From Actinomycetes bacterium (GTDB lineage: Bacteria > Actinomycetota > Acidimicrobiia > Acidimicrobiales > Palsa-688), in NCBI GenBank assembly GCA_021787365.1, contig JAJYMB010000062.1, positions 1 through 64,000 on the forward strand: a stretch of DNA of 64,000 bases. The letters run 5' to 3'. Under the pieces are notes generated by a model that was not told the DNA's origin, did not search any database, and worked only from the letters and a program-made list of their open reading frames with translations. Of this stretch, positions 63,782 to 64,000 are shown in pieces. The translations under genes were made by a program, and so were the position numbers. The stretch's first letter is position 1, and the number at the start of each line of letters is the position of its first letter.

Positions 63782-64000
63782 CTAGCCGTGCCGTAGGCGC
63801 CCGAGCAGGCGCGCCCGCGCGAGCTGGGCGCGCGAACGGGCCCGCTCGGAAAGTGTCGCAGCCGGCACTTGGACGACGGCGATCCCACGTGCCGCCGCCG
63901 GGCCGTAGAGGCCGGTCGTCGAGGGCTCGATGCCCGGAGCGAGCGGGGGGTACTGCTCGGTCTCCTCGACCGAGATGGCCCCCAGAGGCACTTTGTAGCG
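63782..64000 (-). CDS. C-terminal fragment of a protein cut by the window edge
   Basis: The minus-strand frame is open to the window edge, so only the last ~72 residues are seen (KVPLGAISVEETEQYPPLAP, then GIEPSTTGLYGPAAARGIAV, ending in a basic Arg/Leu-rich helix). I do not recognise the family. It lies upstream of the subtilase on the same strand. Confidence 0.45.
   Translation of the reverse strand, partial: RYKVPLGAISVEETEQYPPLAPGIEPSTTGLYGPAAARGIAVVQVPAATLSERARSRAQLARARLLGRLRHG

Overview
The window is GC-rich, densely coded DNA with many GTG and TTG starts. It looks like a high-GC Gram-positive, most likely an actinobacterium of the class Acidimicrobiia. The evidence is CarD, a SigR/RsrA-like sigma and zinc anti-sigma pair, a DUF2342 (F420-associated) metalloprotease, a mycobacterial-style ClpC-RadA-DisA block, and two secreted proteins with 'GYWLV...FGDA.YYGS' repeats of the kind common in Acidimicrobiia. 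The assignment rests on gene content and recalled families, not on a database search. I found no rRNA, tRNA, CRISPR array or insertion sequence.

Bases 1-20.4 kb form a carbohydrate island. It starts with a truncated dehydrogenase-like C-terminus, then a ribose-type ABC importer on the minus strand (two permeases, a double ATPase, a binding protein). Next come a GMC flavoprotein, a DUF5666 secreted protein, a LacI repressor, a lactate-racemase-family enzyme (LarA), and a minus-strand L-fucose group: GH29 fucosidase, FucU mutarotase, SDR dehydrogenase, with a GntR/FCD regulator upstream. After a secreted HtrA-type protease, a second, FrcBCA-like sugar importer follows on the plus strand, with a Tat-type signal on its binding protein. 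tatC lies just beyond it.

Bases 20.4-36.3 kb are mostly housekeeping: TatC, a SpoU rRNA methyltransferase, a GGT-family enzyme, a large b-type cytochrome with no Rieske partner nearby, RlmB-IspF-IspD-CarD, a Crp-family regulator, DisA, RadA, ClpC and a polyprenyl diphosphate synthase.

Bases 36.3-45.8 kb hold a tightly coupled minus-strand run: FolP, a phosphatase-like protein, a FolB-FolK fusion, a divergent PanC, CoaX and LysS. FolE, Hpt, TilS and the DUF2342 protease lie upstream. Two members of the run look catalytically altered. The phosphatase-like protein has Gln where the PTP nucleophile Cys should be, and the PanC-like protein lacks the pantoate-binding glutamines. These are the most surprising features of the window.

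Bases 46-64 kb carry the SigR/RsrA pair, an FHA protein, a glycerophosphodiesterase, IF-1 read from a CTG codon, a stand-alone ATP-dependent DNA ligase, OtsA, a GlcD-GlcF-type fusion, SucCD, GDP-mannose dehydratase, and two large secreted proteins (SpoIID-like and subtilisin-like) that share C-terminal repeats. Several regulatory patterns stand out: an 11-bp-phased TCACA triplet at 8854-8882, a DosR-like box at 24379-24392, and twin CCAC-N5-GTGG palindromes at 61206-61248. Short tandem repeats, several with a 15-bp unit, recur across the region.
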